A stretch of DNA of 44,802 nt from assembly GCA_022449765.1 (NCBI GenBank), contig JAKUPZ010000014.1, forward strand, positions 1 through 44,802, given 5' to 3'. The DNA comes from Dehalococcoidia bacterium (lineage in GTDB: Bacteria > Chloroflexota > Dehalococcoidia > Lucifugimonadales > Australimonadaceae). Of this stretch, positions 1-8,132 are shown one piece after another; position 1 is the first letter of the stretch; every line of letters begins with the position of its first letter. The position numbers and the translations under genes are program-made. The notes under the pieces are model-generated. The model did not search any database. It was not told the origin of the DNA and worked only from the letters and a program-made list of their open reading frames with translations.

Positions 1-508
1 AAGCAGGGAAGCCAAAAGTTCCACAGCACGCATCTCTAGCGCCATGAGTGCAAATAAAAAACTCGCGATTACCAGCGGTTTCATTCTTGAAAGAGTCAAA
101 TTTCTGCAAATCATCAGTATCAAGTTGTAAGGCACGGATAAGGCCTGCAACTTCTGCTTCTGGAACAAGATAATCGTCTTTTTCAAATCCAGAAAATAAT
201 CCTTCTGGCCTGGACCAGCGAATCACATGCCGGAATCCCTCCACCGAGTAGTCGTCATCTGGAACCAGACCTAAGACCGTAAGATCCTGGCCTGAGTCCG
301 CGACTTCTTTCACCACGCTTGGAACACCTTCAGGGATCGAAGCAGCTTCAACAAAATTAGATGGCCATGGGAGAGCGGATTCTAGGAAAATTAAATGATT
401 AGGAAATCTTGCCTGCCCTATAGCCTCATCACCGCTTGACTCAGAAAACGGAGAACACTTCTGCATCGAATCAAAAGTGTCCTTATCAACAGTAATTTGA
501 TCTACCAT
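1..508 (-). CDS. Sucrase/ferredoxin-like family protein (partial, 3' end outside window)
   Basis: The reverse strand is open from an ATG at 508 to the window edge, about 169 codons, so the C-terminus is missing. The last visible residues read CTHGARDACCGTFGFP, which is the cysteine-rich signature of the Suc_Fer-like family (thioredoxin-like ferredoxin fold; these cysteines are expected to help hold an Fe-S cluster). The part before it is acidic and matches the usual N-terminal half of the family. Substrate and partner are unknown for most members. It is divergent from the Lon-domain gene at 587, with about 78 bases between the two starts. Family assignment is good; function is not known. Confidence 0.75.
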   Translation of the reverse strand, partial: MVDQITVDKDTFDSMQKCSPFSESSGDEAIGQARFPNHLIFLESALPWPSNFVEAASIPEGVPSVVKEVADSGQDLTVLGLVPDDDYSVEGFRHVIRWSRPEGLFSGFEKDDYLVPEAEVAGLIRALQLDTDDLQKFDSFKNETAGNREFFICTHGARDACCGTFGFPA

Positions 509-586
509 ATTAACCTCGCACTATCGTTTACTTAGCATATGATACCTCATCTTTAACATCCTGCTTAGACTGTGTAGACTTTTACG

Positions 587-1246
587 ATGAGCGAAAATCA
601 AGAATCGAAAAATTTAAGGTTATTCCCTTTACAGTCTGTAGTCTTATTTCCAGGTATGGAATTGCCATTAGTGGCCTTTGAACCGCGCTACCTGCAATTG
701 GTTAGCGAATGCGTAGAAGCAAATGAGCCTTTCGGCGTATTACTTCTTAAAGAAGGTTTTGAAGTAGGCGACAATGACCTTAGTCCATTTGAAATAGGAA
801 CCACAGCTCACCTCTTAAACACTGAGAATACCCCCGATGGGCGTATTCGACTAACAGCAATCGGCGGATACCGATTTAAAGTAATCTCATTTCATTACGA
901 TATGCCGTATCTTTCTGCAGCCGTCGAATATATCGAGGACAGCAGCCATGAAATGATAGACCCTTCATTAACCGAGAACGTGATGCATGATGCCGGCTCA
1001 TTTGTAAAACAATTTATTGCCTCTCAGGGAGGCTACATCCGTGAAGTCCCATTCCCGGAGGACCCAGTGATACTTTCCTACCAAGTTGCGCAGCTTTTTT
1101 CAGGCAACCCAGTCAAGCAGCAAAGGCTCTTAGAAACATCCACTTTTGATCGCCTATGGGAGGAATTAGATCTGCTGAAAGAGGCACGAGAACAGCTAAA
1201 AACTAAAAGGAAACATAATCCAAAGAGCTCTTTTTCTAACAACTAG
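587..1246 (+). CDS. Lon N-terminal (substrate-binding) domain protein
   Basis: A 219-residue protein that is almost entirely a Lon N-domain (PUA-like), starting with LFPLQSVVLFPGMELPL at residues 12-28 and followed by EPRYLQLV. There is no AAA+ ATPase or Ser-Lys protease part, so it cannot be a Lon protease itself. Stand-alone LON-domain proteins are widespread; their role is poorly defined, probably binding of unfolded or tagged substrates. The tail (about 190-219) is charged and helical. No Shine-Dalgarno sequence precedes the ATG. The hexamer TAGACT occurs twice just upstream (566-571 and 575-580), the second only 6 bases before the ATG, so a very short or absent leader is possible. The 3' end overlaps the convergent Nudix gene by 4 bases. 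Confidence 0.85.
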   Translation: MSENQESKNLRLFPLQSVVLFPGMELPLVAFEPRYLQLVSECVEANEPFGVLLLKEGFEVGDNDLSPFEIGTTAHLLNTENTPDGRIRLTAIGGYRFKVISFHYDMPYLSAAVEYIEDSSHEMIDPSLTENVMHDAGSFVKQFIASQGGYIREVPFPEDPVILSYQVAQLFSGNPVKQQRLLETSTFDRLWEELDLLKEAREQLKTKRKHNPKSSFSNN

Positions 1247-1794
1247 TAATTACTGAGATGCTTCCTCACAAGTAGTAAAGAGGCTAAAGTTTTCCCGTCA
1301 ATCACCTCACCAGCATCAACCATTTCCATCAATCGTGTATAAGGGATTCTTTCAAGGCTTATTCTTTCATCTTCGTCAGGGGGCAGCGGACTTGAATATA
1401 AATCAGTTGCATAGTAGGCATAAAGTTTCTCAGTAAGTGTCCCCGGGGCAGCAAAAAATTCTCCAAGCAAGACAAGCTTACCTGCATCTAATCCAGTTTC
1501 TTCTCTTAACTCGCGTCGAGCAGCCTCTAAAATACTGTCATCATCATCAATCACACCCGCAGGTAATTCCAGCAATACCAAGTCGGCTGCTTTACGAAAC
1601 TGCCGGACCATAACAATATTCTGTCCTTCATCAATCGGAACAATAACAACAGAATTAGGATGGTAGATTACATCTCTCACCGACTCAGTACCGTCATCTA
1701 ATAAAATAACTTCCTGACGAACGTTAACTCTTGTTCCCGTATATTCATTTAAAACACGGATAGTTGGTTCAGTTTGATCCAAGTCTTTTTGCAT
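1243..1794 (-). CDS. Nudix hydrolase, ADP-ribose pyrophosphatase type
   Basis: A 183-residue Nudix protein. The Nudix box lies at residues 80-102 and ends in RRELREETGL; the first glutamate of the consensus (Gx5E) is replaced by aspartate, a mild change. It is preceded by LLELPAG and followed by FFAAPGTLTE, the arrangement of ADP-ribose pyrophosphatases, which cleave ADP-ribose to AMP and ribose-5-phosphate. The start overlaps the end of the NAD kinase gene by 26 bases, so the two are co-transcribed and probably translationally coupled. Pairing NAD+ phosphorylation with clean-up of an NAD breakdown product makes sense. The exact substrate is inferred from the family. Confidence 0.88.
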   Translation of the reverse strand: MQKDLDQTEPTIRVLNEYTGTRVNVRQEVILLDDGTESVRDVIYHPNSVVIVPIDEGQNIVMVRQFRKAADLVLLELPAGVIDDDDSILEAARRELREETGLDAGKLVLLGEFFAAPGTLTEKLYAYYATDLYSSPLPPDEDERISLERIPYTRLMEMVDAGEVIDGKTLASLLLVRKHLSNY

Positions 1795-2668
1795 CCTCTT
1801 CTGCTAGCTGTCGAGCCAAATTCACGGACTGCTCCGCACCTCTCCTCAATCTATATACCAAGGTCTCATAAAAGCTATCAGCTGATCCTTTTCTTAAAAA
1901 CTGAGTCCGATATGGACTACTACTCACCTGAATGTAGTTGCCTTGTGACATTGGAACGTCCATGAATCCATCAGCAGTCATAAAGGCATCATGATCGCTT
2001 TTAATCGTTAGCCGGATATTACTTCCTTCTGGAACAACTACTGGGGCATCTAGGTCACCGTGGGTAGCTACAGGTACAATGACGATATCTCCAGACGATG
2101 GGTACAAGATCGGCCCCCCCGCAGACAAAGCATATGCCGTGCTACCCGTTGCAGTAGCAACAATCACCGCATCAGCCTGGTAAGTCGTGAGCTCAACGTT
2201 GTTGATTGAAACGCTAATTCTTGAAAGATTAGCTATTCTACCTCTACCAACAACTACATCATTAAGTGCATGCATAGAAGTATGTAATCCATTGAAATTA
2301 GCTGTTTGGCAACTAATCATACGACGCTCATCAATCCAAAAAGCGTCATCCCCTGCTAGGTATTGGGGTACCTGCTCAATGGCATCGTTAGCTTCAATCT
2401 CAGTTAAGAAACCAAGCCGCCCTAAATTCACTCCCAATAACGGAACATTATGCCCAGCTGTTAGCCGAGCAGCACGCAACAAAGTTCCATCGCCGCCGAT
2501 GGTTATCATTATTTTAGTCGCCTCAGGTAAATCAGTCGCCGGTTCATCTTTCGTTGAGAGAAGCGGAAGCCTTGCACCTAACATGCTGGCCAATTCATTG
2601 GCTAAAGGTAATGCTAAGTCAGAGTCTGAATTATAGAGAATTGAAATTTCATGCTTTTCTATACGCAA
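1769..2668 (-). CDS. nadK: NAD kinase
   Basis: A 299-residue ATP-NAD kinase that makes NADP+ in the cytosol. It has the GGDGT motif at residues 58-62 with its catalytic aspartate, the NE/D-type segment LNDVVVGRG near residue 135, and the conserved TATGSTAYALSAGGP stretch (about 172-186) that binds NAD and carries the GSTAY signature. Length is normal for bacterial NadK. It is the first gene of a two-gene operon with the Nudix hydrolase and is divergent from ispH, with 90 bases between the two starts. Nothing unusual is seen in the catalytic motifs. Confidence 0.95.
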   Translation of the reverse strand: MRIEKHEISILYNSDSDLALPLANELASMLGARLPLLSTKDEPATDLPEATKIMITIGGDGTLLRAARLTAGHNVPLLGVNLGRLGFLTEIEANDAIEQVPQYLAGDDAFWIDERRMISCQTANFNGLHTSMHALNDVVVGRGRIANLSRISVSINNVELTTYQADAVIVATATGSTAYALSAGGPILYPSSGDIVIVPVATHGDLDAPVVVPEGSNIRLTIKSDHDAFMTADGFMDVPMSQGNYIQVSSSPYRTQFLRKGSADSFYETLVYRLRRGAEQSVNLARQLAEEDAKRLGSN

Positions 2669-2758
2669 AATTATTTACCCCACTCAATTATAGACAATCA
2701 CACAATCCAATAGGAATGAATAATAATTGAACCATTGTTATGATATCTAAGAAGACTT

Positions 2759-3721
2759 ATGAAAGTATTACTTAGTGCACCCAGAGGTTTTTGCGCAGGA
2801 GTCGTTCGTGCAATTGATATTGTTGAAATTGCATTAGAAAAGTTCGGCTCGCCTGTATATGTGCGACATGAAATTGTCCATAATCAATACGTTGTAAATA
2901 GCTTGAAGGCCAAAGGAGCGATTTTTGTAGAAGAAATCGATGAAATACCCTTTGATAGTACGGTGATTTTCAGTGCACATGGGGTTGCGCCTGAAATCTG
3001 GCATTCTGCTAAATCTCGTAATCTACGAATTATTGACGCTACCTGCCCATTGGTTATAAAAGTCCACAATGAATCTCTCAAGTATGCAAATGATGATTAT
3101 TCTGTAATTGTTGTAGGGCACCAAGGGCACCCTGAGGTCATTGGAACTGTAGGCCAATCACCAGATAAGTCCATATTGGTTGAAGATGAAATTGACGCAT
3201 CCCAGCTTGAAATTAAGAATCCCGACAAAGTTGTTGCGTTAACACAAACTACTTTAAGTGTGGATGACACTAAAGAAATTATCGGAGCATTAAAAAATAG
3301 GTTCCCAAATATTGTGGCAAGAAACGATATCTGCTATGCAACAACTAATCGACAAGATGCGACAAAATTATTGGCACAAAAAGTAGAGGTTGTGCTGGTC
3401 ATAGGAGCTGAGAACAGTTCAAATTGCAATCGACTTAGAGAAGTCGCAGAGCTTTCTGGAGTACCTGCGTACCTGATCAATGATGCAAAAAGCATCAACC
3501 CCGACTGGTTAGCGGATATCAATACAGTCGGTATCACGTCGGGTGCATCCACACCCGAGTCACTGGTTGAAGAAGTAATTGATCTTTTAAAACCAGAGTC
3601 AATAGATACACTTGAAATTACAAAGGAAGATGTTGTTTTTGTACTGCCCAAGGAATTGCGGGGAGGAACTGAGAATGAGAAATGGGCATGGCAAAGGCAA
3701 GGTGACCAAGCAGTTAGGTAA
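2759..3721 (+). CDS. ispH: 4-hydroxy-3-methylbut-2-enyl diphosphate reductase
   Basis: A 320-residue IspH (LytB), the last enzyme of the MEP isoprenoid pathway, converting HMBPP to IPP and DMAPP. The three cysteines that hold the [4Fe-4S] cluster are at C12 (RGFCAG), C96 (DATCPLV) and C192 (NDICYATTNRQ), and the H124-x-E126 pair for substrate and proton transfer is present. The protein has a short extra C-terminal tail of about 30 residues after the last conserved strand. It stands alone on the plus strand between a minus-strand operon and a convergent dehydrogenase gene whose stop lies 10 bases away. Isoprenoids must therefore come from the MEP pathway here. Confidence 0.96.
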   Translation: MKVLLSAPRGFCAGVVRAIDIVEIALEKFGSPVYVRHEIVHNQYVVNSLKAKGAIFVEEIDEIPFDSTVIFSAHGVAPEIWHSAKSRNLRIIDATCPLVIKVHNESLKYANDDYSVIVVGHQGHPEVIGTVGQSPDKSILVEDEIDASQLEIKNPDKVVALTQTTLSVDDTKEIIGALKNRFPNIVARNDICYATTNRQDATKLLAQKVEVVLVIGAENSSNCNRLREVAELSGVPAYLINDAKSINPDWLADINTVGITSGASTPESLVEEVIDLLKPESIDTLEITKEDVVFVLPKELRGGTENEKWAWQRQGDQAVR

Positions 3722-3731
3722 ACCTTATTTT

Positions 3732-4802
3732 CTAGATCATATTAGCGATTATTTCACCTGCCCTTGCGGTGCCGCTTTCAGGCTGCCCTAGTCTATTGAT
3801 TTTTAATTCTCCAGATCGGAGCGCGTCATTCACAGCGATTCTAATCGCATCACCTGCGCTAATTTCCCCTAAATAGTCATACATCATGGCCAAAGTCAAA
3901 ATCTGCGATATGGGGTTAGCCTTATCCATTCCAGCTATATCAGGAGCAGATCCGTGTATTGGCTCAAAATAAGCATGCTCGTCTCCAATATTTCCGGAAG
4001 AACAAAGCCCTATCCCGCCAACAGTTGCTCCACCTAAATCACTGAGAATGTCACCTATGAAATTTTCCATTACCAGCACGTCAAACCGATTAGGGTTCAG
4101 TACTAGCTCTTGAGCTGCAGCGTCTGAATATAAATGTTCCTTTTGTATTTGGGGAAAAGTCTCGCCAACTTCGTCGAAAATTCTCCGAAAAAATGCCATC
4201 GATGGCAGCACATTTGCTTTATCTACACAAGTAACTCGTCTAATACCATCTCTAGGTGATCCATTACGTTTTTCCGCAATTTGAAAAGCACGCCTTACGA
4301 CACGTTCTGTACCTTTACGCGTAATCATTAAGGTGTCTGCTGCAGCGGTATCCGTCTGCACACCTTTACCCCGTGACAGATATAACCCCTCAGTATTCTC
4401 CCTAACAATCACGTAATCAACTTCACCAGGGTTCGCATTAATTGGTGCCAATACCCCTGGTAATAATCTAATGGGCCTTATATTTGCATAAGTGTCTAAT
4501 CCTGTGCGAAGCACACCACCAAGCACTCCAGCTTCAGTACCGTCAGACAACCTAACTTCAGGTAAACCCACGGGCCCTTTCATAGTGGCATCTGCGTTTC
4601 TAATGGCATTTAAGGTATCAATACTAAGATTACTTCCCGTGTTTTTAAAATGCAGGGCTCCGCCGGGCTCGATATCAATTTCAAGCCTAAACGTCTTAAA
4701 TCTTGTTTCAATAGAACGTAAAACTAATGAAGCAGCATTCATTAATTCAGGGCCTATTCCATCTCCGTTTATAAATATTGCCTTATAAATTTGTTGCTGC
4801 AT
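3732..4802 (-). CDS. Isocitrate/isopropylmalate-family dehydrogenase (NAD(P)-dependent beta-decarboxylating)
   Basis: A 356-residue member of the isocitrate/isopropylmalate/tartrate dehydrogenase family. It begins with INGDGIGPELM (residues 11-21), contains VRENTEGLYLSRGKG (substrate-binding loop), the DKANVLPS segment with the catalytic lysine, and the C-terminal FEPIHGSAPDIAGMDKANP cofactor and metal region. The RENTEG form, not the leucine-pathway form, points to isocitrate, homoisocitrate or tartrate/D-malate as substrate rather than 3-isopropylmalate. No leu genes are nearby to decide it. The ATG at 4802 is preceded by GAGGG-type purines. Family certain, substrate open. Confidence 0.88.
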   Translation of the reverse strand: MQQQIYKAIFINGDGIGPELMNAASLVLRSIETRFKTFRLEIDIEPGGALHFKNTGSNLSIDTLNAIRNADATMKGPVGLPEVRLSDGTEAGVLGGVLRTGLDTYANIRPIRLLPGVLAPINANPGEVDYVIVRENTEGLYLSRGKGVQTDTAAADTLMITRKGTERVVRRAFQIAEKRNGSPRDGIRRVTCVDKANVLPSMAFFRRIFDEVGETFPQIQKEHLYSDAAAQELVLNPNRFDVLVMENFIGDILSDLGGATVGGIGLCSSGNIGDEHAYFEPIHGSAPDIAGMDKANPISQILTLAMMYDYLGEISAGDAIRIAVNDALRSGELKINRLGQPESGTARAGEIIANMI

Positions 4803-4857
4803 AATTCCCTCAGATATCTTATAAATTGGAGTATATCAACCGAGCAACATACATGTA

Positions 4858-5790
4858 GTGCATGTAGAATTAAATTATAAAATGATTGACCAACCTGAAC
4901 TGAAAGAAATTGAATCGAAAGCCATTGAAATCGCTAGTAATGCCGGCGAATTGCTGCTTCAATATTTTGATAAACCATTGTCAGTAGATTACAAATCTGC
5001 AAATGGCCGGAACCCTGTCACAGACGCCGACCATGCGGCAGACGAATTAATAAGAAATGAAATTTCCAAATATTTCCCATCGCATACCACTGTTACCGAA
5101 GAAACAGAAAATACATCGAATGAAATCGGCCAATTTACCTGGGTAGTCGACCCATTAGATGGAACCACTAATTTTCTACATGGACTTCCGATTTTTGCGT
5201 CCATGCTGTGCCTGTTGCTTAATGGTGTTCCCGTAGTGAGCGCGGTTTACTTGCCCAAAATTGGAAGTGCAAAAGGGACCATCTACCATGCAAGCCATGG
5301 AGGCGGTACCTTCGAAAATAATATTCCTGTCCGATTAGATAATAGCGAGCAAGGTAGATTGATGGCTTCAGTCCCTGGGTATTTTTTGAGAATGTTTAAT
5401 TATCACAAAAGCTTAAGAAGAAAATTAGGGGATATTAGAAGTTTAGGTAGTGCAGGCTTCGAACTGGTAATGACAGCTAAGGGTACCACTGATTACATGG
5501 TGTCAAGCGGCCCGCGTGTATGGGATATTGCCCCTGGCCTTCTTTTGATACTAGAAGCAGGTGGAGCTGCTCTGGTGAGAAATAAAAACACTCGCAACTG
5601 GGAAAACTTTGAATCGTTTTGTTCTTCACCTGATTTAGATCCCTCTCCGGAGGAGCTGAGAGATTGGAAAGAAACTCTAATACTAGGGAAACCCTATGCG
5701 GTAGAAAAAATCGCATCGGGTTTATCCGTACGTTCCTACCCTTTGCGCAGCCTACGCAACAAAATTTACGCGATGACTAAGCACTTCTAA
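4858..5790 (+). CDS. Inositol monophosphatase family phosphatase
   Basis: A Mg2+-dependent phosphatase of the IMPase/FBPase/CysQ superfamily. The two metal-binding motifs are seen: DPLDGTTNF at residues 98-106 and WDIAPG near residue 222, with upstream glutamates at 81-82 as third ligand region. Substrates in this family include inositol-1-phosphate, histidinol phosphate, fructose bisphosphate and PAP; the sequence alone does not choose between them. Two starts are possible: GTG at 4858 or ATG at 4882, eight codons later; neither has a clear Shine-Dalgarno sequence. The C-terminal 40 residues (after about 265) extend beyond the usual fold. Confidence 0.87.
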   Translation: MHVELNYKMIDQPELKEIESKAIEIASNAGELLLQYFDKPLSVDYKSANGRNPVTDADHAADELIRNEISKYFPSHTTVTEETENTSNEIGQFTWVVDPLDGTTNFLHGLPIFASMLCLLLNGVPVVSAVYLPKIGSAKGTIYHASHGGGTFENNIPVRLDNSEQGRLMASVPGYFLRMFNYHKSLRRKLGDIRSLGSAGFELVMTAKGTTDYMVSSGPRVWDIAPGLLLILEAGGAALVRNKNTRNWENFESFCSSPDLDPSPEELRDWKETLILGKPYAVEKIASGLSVRSYPLRSLRNKIYAMTKHF

Positions 5791-5842
5791 AGGTATAGAA
5801 ACCATCTTCGGTTATTCTAAACCGCGGTTCTCATAAGCTTTA

Positions 5843-6613
5843 TTACACTAACGGCCATGGTAAATCTCTCCGGGTCTGAGGAGAGGGCAATTCTGGTTTT
5901 TCTATATACGCATCAAGTCGCTCTATTAACGATGTTATTTCCATGGGAAGTAAATAAGAGCTTATCTTCACTTTTTCAGTATCTTCGATAAGTTGAAAAT
6001 GAAGATTTCTCATATCCGATACCAAATTATCAGGTATTTTTTCACCAGCAAAATCCCAAATAACAGTACGCAATTTATGTTCCAAATGAAACGTAAGGCC
6101 ATTATCAATAGCCCAAATTTTCCCATCAATTCCTAGCAAGCAATGACCTCCTTTCCGATCTGCATTATTTATAAGCAAATCGAATACAGCTAATTGTAAT
6201 AATTCCTCTTTGTGTTCTTCAAAAAATGTAAAGTAATGGGAATTGTTTTGATTTGGAATAAATAATTGAAGTGATCCAATTCCTGCCTCGCCTTCTCGTA
6301 CTACAGTAGGTGGAACCAACCTCCAATTTAGCGCCTTACTCAGTTCGTACGTTGCACATTCACGCAAATACAAACTCCCAGGAGGAAAATCCCTAAGAGG
6401 AGCTTCTCCGATCTGGGGTTTGTAAACACCTAAGCCTTTGCCTTGTTCAGAGAGCAGCTCAACGATGAATGTATAATTGGACGCTCCGGGGTGTAACCAA
6501 CCATCTCCAATTTCAGCGCCCACGAGAAATGATTCTCCATCTTGCAATAAAGCTGGCGCATAGGTATCTATATTCACTAATGCTTGGTCAGGGTAATTCG
6601 AATAAAGAGTCAT
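5843..6613 (-). CDS. SCO1664-family protein (PI3/PI4-kinase-like fold, unknown function)
   Basis: A 256-residue protein of the SCO1664 family, distantly related to PI3/PI4-kinase-like catalytic domains. Visible landmarks are GVYKPQIGEAPL (near residue 64, with the nucleotide-binding lysine), LLINNADRKGGHCL (about 147-160, catalytic-loop-like N-N-x-D-R) and IWAIDNGLTFH (about 166-176, DNG in place of DFG). These positions match the lysine, catalytic aspartate and metal-binding aspartate of such kinases, so it may be active, but its substrate is unknown. Its ATG overlaps the stop of the DUF3090 gene by one base (TAATG), so translation is coupled. This pair also occurs together in Actinobacteria. 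Confidence 0.85.
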   Translation of the reverse strand: MTLYSNYPDQALVNIDTYAPALLQDGESFLVGAEIGDGWLHPGASNYTFIVELLSEQGKGLGVYKPQIGEAPLRDFPPGSLYLRECATYELSKALNWRLVPPTVVREGEAGIGSLQLFIPNQNNSHYFTFFEEHKEELLQLAVFDLLINNADRKGGHCLLGIDGKIWAIDNGLTFHLEHKLRTVIWDFAGEKIPDNLVSDMRNLHFQLIEDTEKVKISSYLLPMEITSLIERLDAYIEKPELPSPQTRRDLPWPLV

Positions 6614-7101
6614 TAGTTATAGCGGGGGCAAGAATGAGCTTTGTCATCTGCAATAAGTGAGTGGCATAAGGGACACTTAGAACGACCCGAACCATGAACT
6701 TCAAACGCACGATCTGCAAGCCAATTCATCACACTCGGTTCTAACCACATCAGTACAGCATCTTCGATTGAACCGGGGATTGAAGCTAATATCATATACC
6801 GTCCGGACTCTTGATCGTAACCAAGCGAAAGACCTGTGACTTTCTGGTCAACATCAACATCGATTCCCACGTCGGCACTATAAGTTGGTTCTCCAGTTTC
6901 TCTAACTGGGCTTCTTAATAGTTGTTTGATAGTAAGAGCAAGTTCGTATAATTCTTCTTTTTCTAGCCAAAGAAGTGCTGATTCATTCTCACCTAGTACG
7001 TAAAGGCGAAAGGTACGAGCCCCTGGAACCCCAACGAATTGCGGCTCAATTAAGCTACAAACTCCTAAATCATATCGAGCAAAAGACCACTCATTTACCA
7101 T
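6613..7101 (-). CDS. DUF3090 family protein with C-terminal zinc-finger-like motif
   Basis: A 162-residue member of DUF3090 (TIGR03847). The N-terminal segment carries the family-typical stretch with PGARTFRLYVLGE (residues 26-38). The C-terminus holds CPLCHSLIADDKAHSCPRYN (143-162), with a CxxC pair, a histidine and a further cysteine that could bind one zinc ion. No enzymatic function is known to me for the family. It lies 3 bases after prs and overlaps the SCO1664 gene by one base, so it is the middle gene of a coupled trio. The context suggests a link to PRPP or nucleotide metabolism, which is an inference only. Confidence 0.88.
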   Translation of the reverse strand: MVNEWSFARYDLGVCSLIEPQFVGVPGARTFRLYVLGENESALLWLEKEELYELALTIKQLLRSPVRETGEPTYSADVGIDVDVDQKVTGLSLGYDQESGRYMILASIPGSIEDAVLMWLEPSVMNWLADRAFEVHGSGRSKCPLCHSLIADDKAHSCPRYN

Positions 7102-7104
7102 GGA

Positions 7105-8055
7105 TCACTTATCAAACATTGCTCCCACAGACATCCCACGATGTATACGGTAAATAGCTTCTCCGATCACATTGTCAACGCTCACAATTTTTATCTTGGA
7201 GGTATTCTCCGTTGAAATGAACGGAATCGTATCAGTACACACTAGTTCATGAATTGGGCTTCCTTCGAATTTTGTAACGGCACCACCAGAAAGCACAGCA
7301 TGTGTAGAAGAGGCGTATACGCCTTTGACACCCGCCTGTAAAAGCGCAGTCGCTGCGTTAACCATGGTTCCACCTGTATCTACTTCATCATCCATCAAAA
7401 TAGCTGTACAGCCTTCCACGTCACCGATGATATTCAGCAATTCTGATTTATCTTCATTACCCATCCTTCTTTTTTCGATAATAGCTAGGGGAACGCCAAG
7501 TTTTTCCGCCATATCCCTAGCTCGCTTAGAAATACCAATATCTACGGCTACAACTATAGGGTTATCTAATTTAAGATTTTCAAAATAATGCACAATAATT
7601 GGCAATGCAGTCAATTCATCTACAGGTATGTTGAAAAATCCCTGTATCTGCCCCGCGTGTAGATCCATAGTAAGTACACGATTAGCGCCTGCAGTTGTAA
7701 GTAAGTCTGCAACAAGCCTAGCTGTAATAGGAACTCGTGGTTGATCTTTTTTATCAGTTCTTCCGTATCCGTAATAAGGAATGACTGCGGTAATACGACC
7801 AGCAGACGCCCGCTTGGCAGCATCAATCATAATCAGCATTTCCATAATACTGTCGTTCACAGGCATGCAAAAAGACTGAATTAGGAAAACGTCCCGCTCC
7901 CTGATATTTTCCTGAATCCTGACAAATGTATTGTCATTACTAAATTTGAAAGCCTCAATGGTTCCTAGGTCGATATCCAAGTACTCAGCGACTCTAGTCG
8001 CTAGAGGATTATTAGAATTCCCCGAAAAAACTTTTAATTCCTCATATATAGCCAT
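7105..8055 (-). CDS. prs: Ribose-phosphate pyrophosphokinase
   Basis: A 316-residue PRPP synthetase, which transfers pyrophosphate from ATP to ribose-5-phosphate to give PRPP for purine, pyrimidine, histidine and NAD synthesis. The flexible-loop and metal region DLHAGQIQGFF is at residues 131-141, the YYGYGRTDKKD ATP-site segment at 94-104, and the PRPP-binding loop MDDEVDTGGT at 221-230 (the family usually has DDMIDTGGT; the change to EV is mild). It follows purM on the same strand after 77 bases and precedes DUF3090 by 3 bases, which puts it in a purine-supply operon. Confidence 0.96.
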   Translation of the reverse strand: MAIYEELKVFSGNSNNPLATRVAEYLDIDLGTIEAFKFSNDNTFVRIQENIRERDVFLIQSFCMPVNDSIMEMLIMIDAAKRASAGRITAVIPYYGYGRTDKKDQPRVPITARLVADLLTTAGANRVLTMDLHAGQIQGFFNIPVDELTALPIIVHYFENLKLDNPIVVAVDIGISKRARDMAEKLGVPLAIIEKRRMGNEDKSELLNIIGDVEGCTAILMDDEVDTGGTMVNAATALLQAGVKGVYASSTHAVLSGGAVTKFEGSPIHELVCTDTIPFISTENTSKIKIVSVDNVIGEAIYRIHRGMSVGAMFDK

Positions 8056-8132
8056 TGGTGTTCTCCAAATAAATAGCGCATTACGCGTAGTTTCGGCCTG
8101 ATTCTACACTCATCCCAGTTAGTTTAAAGTTC

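Noticed and set aside
566-580. Doubled TAGACT as a promoter or operator before the Lon-domain gene
   Set aside because: The match to -10 is only 4 of 6 and there is no convincing -35; noted in the gene entry but not called as a feature.
2187-2636. 149-codon plus-strand open frame inside the NAD kinase gene
   Set aside because: It is antisense to a clear nadK with no recognisable protein features; low-complexity Ser/Ala-rich shadow.
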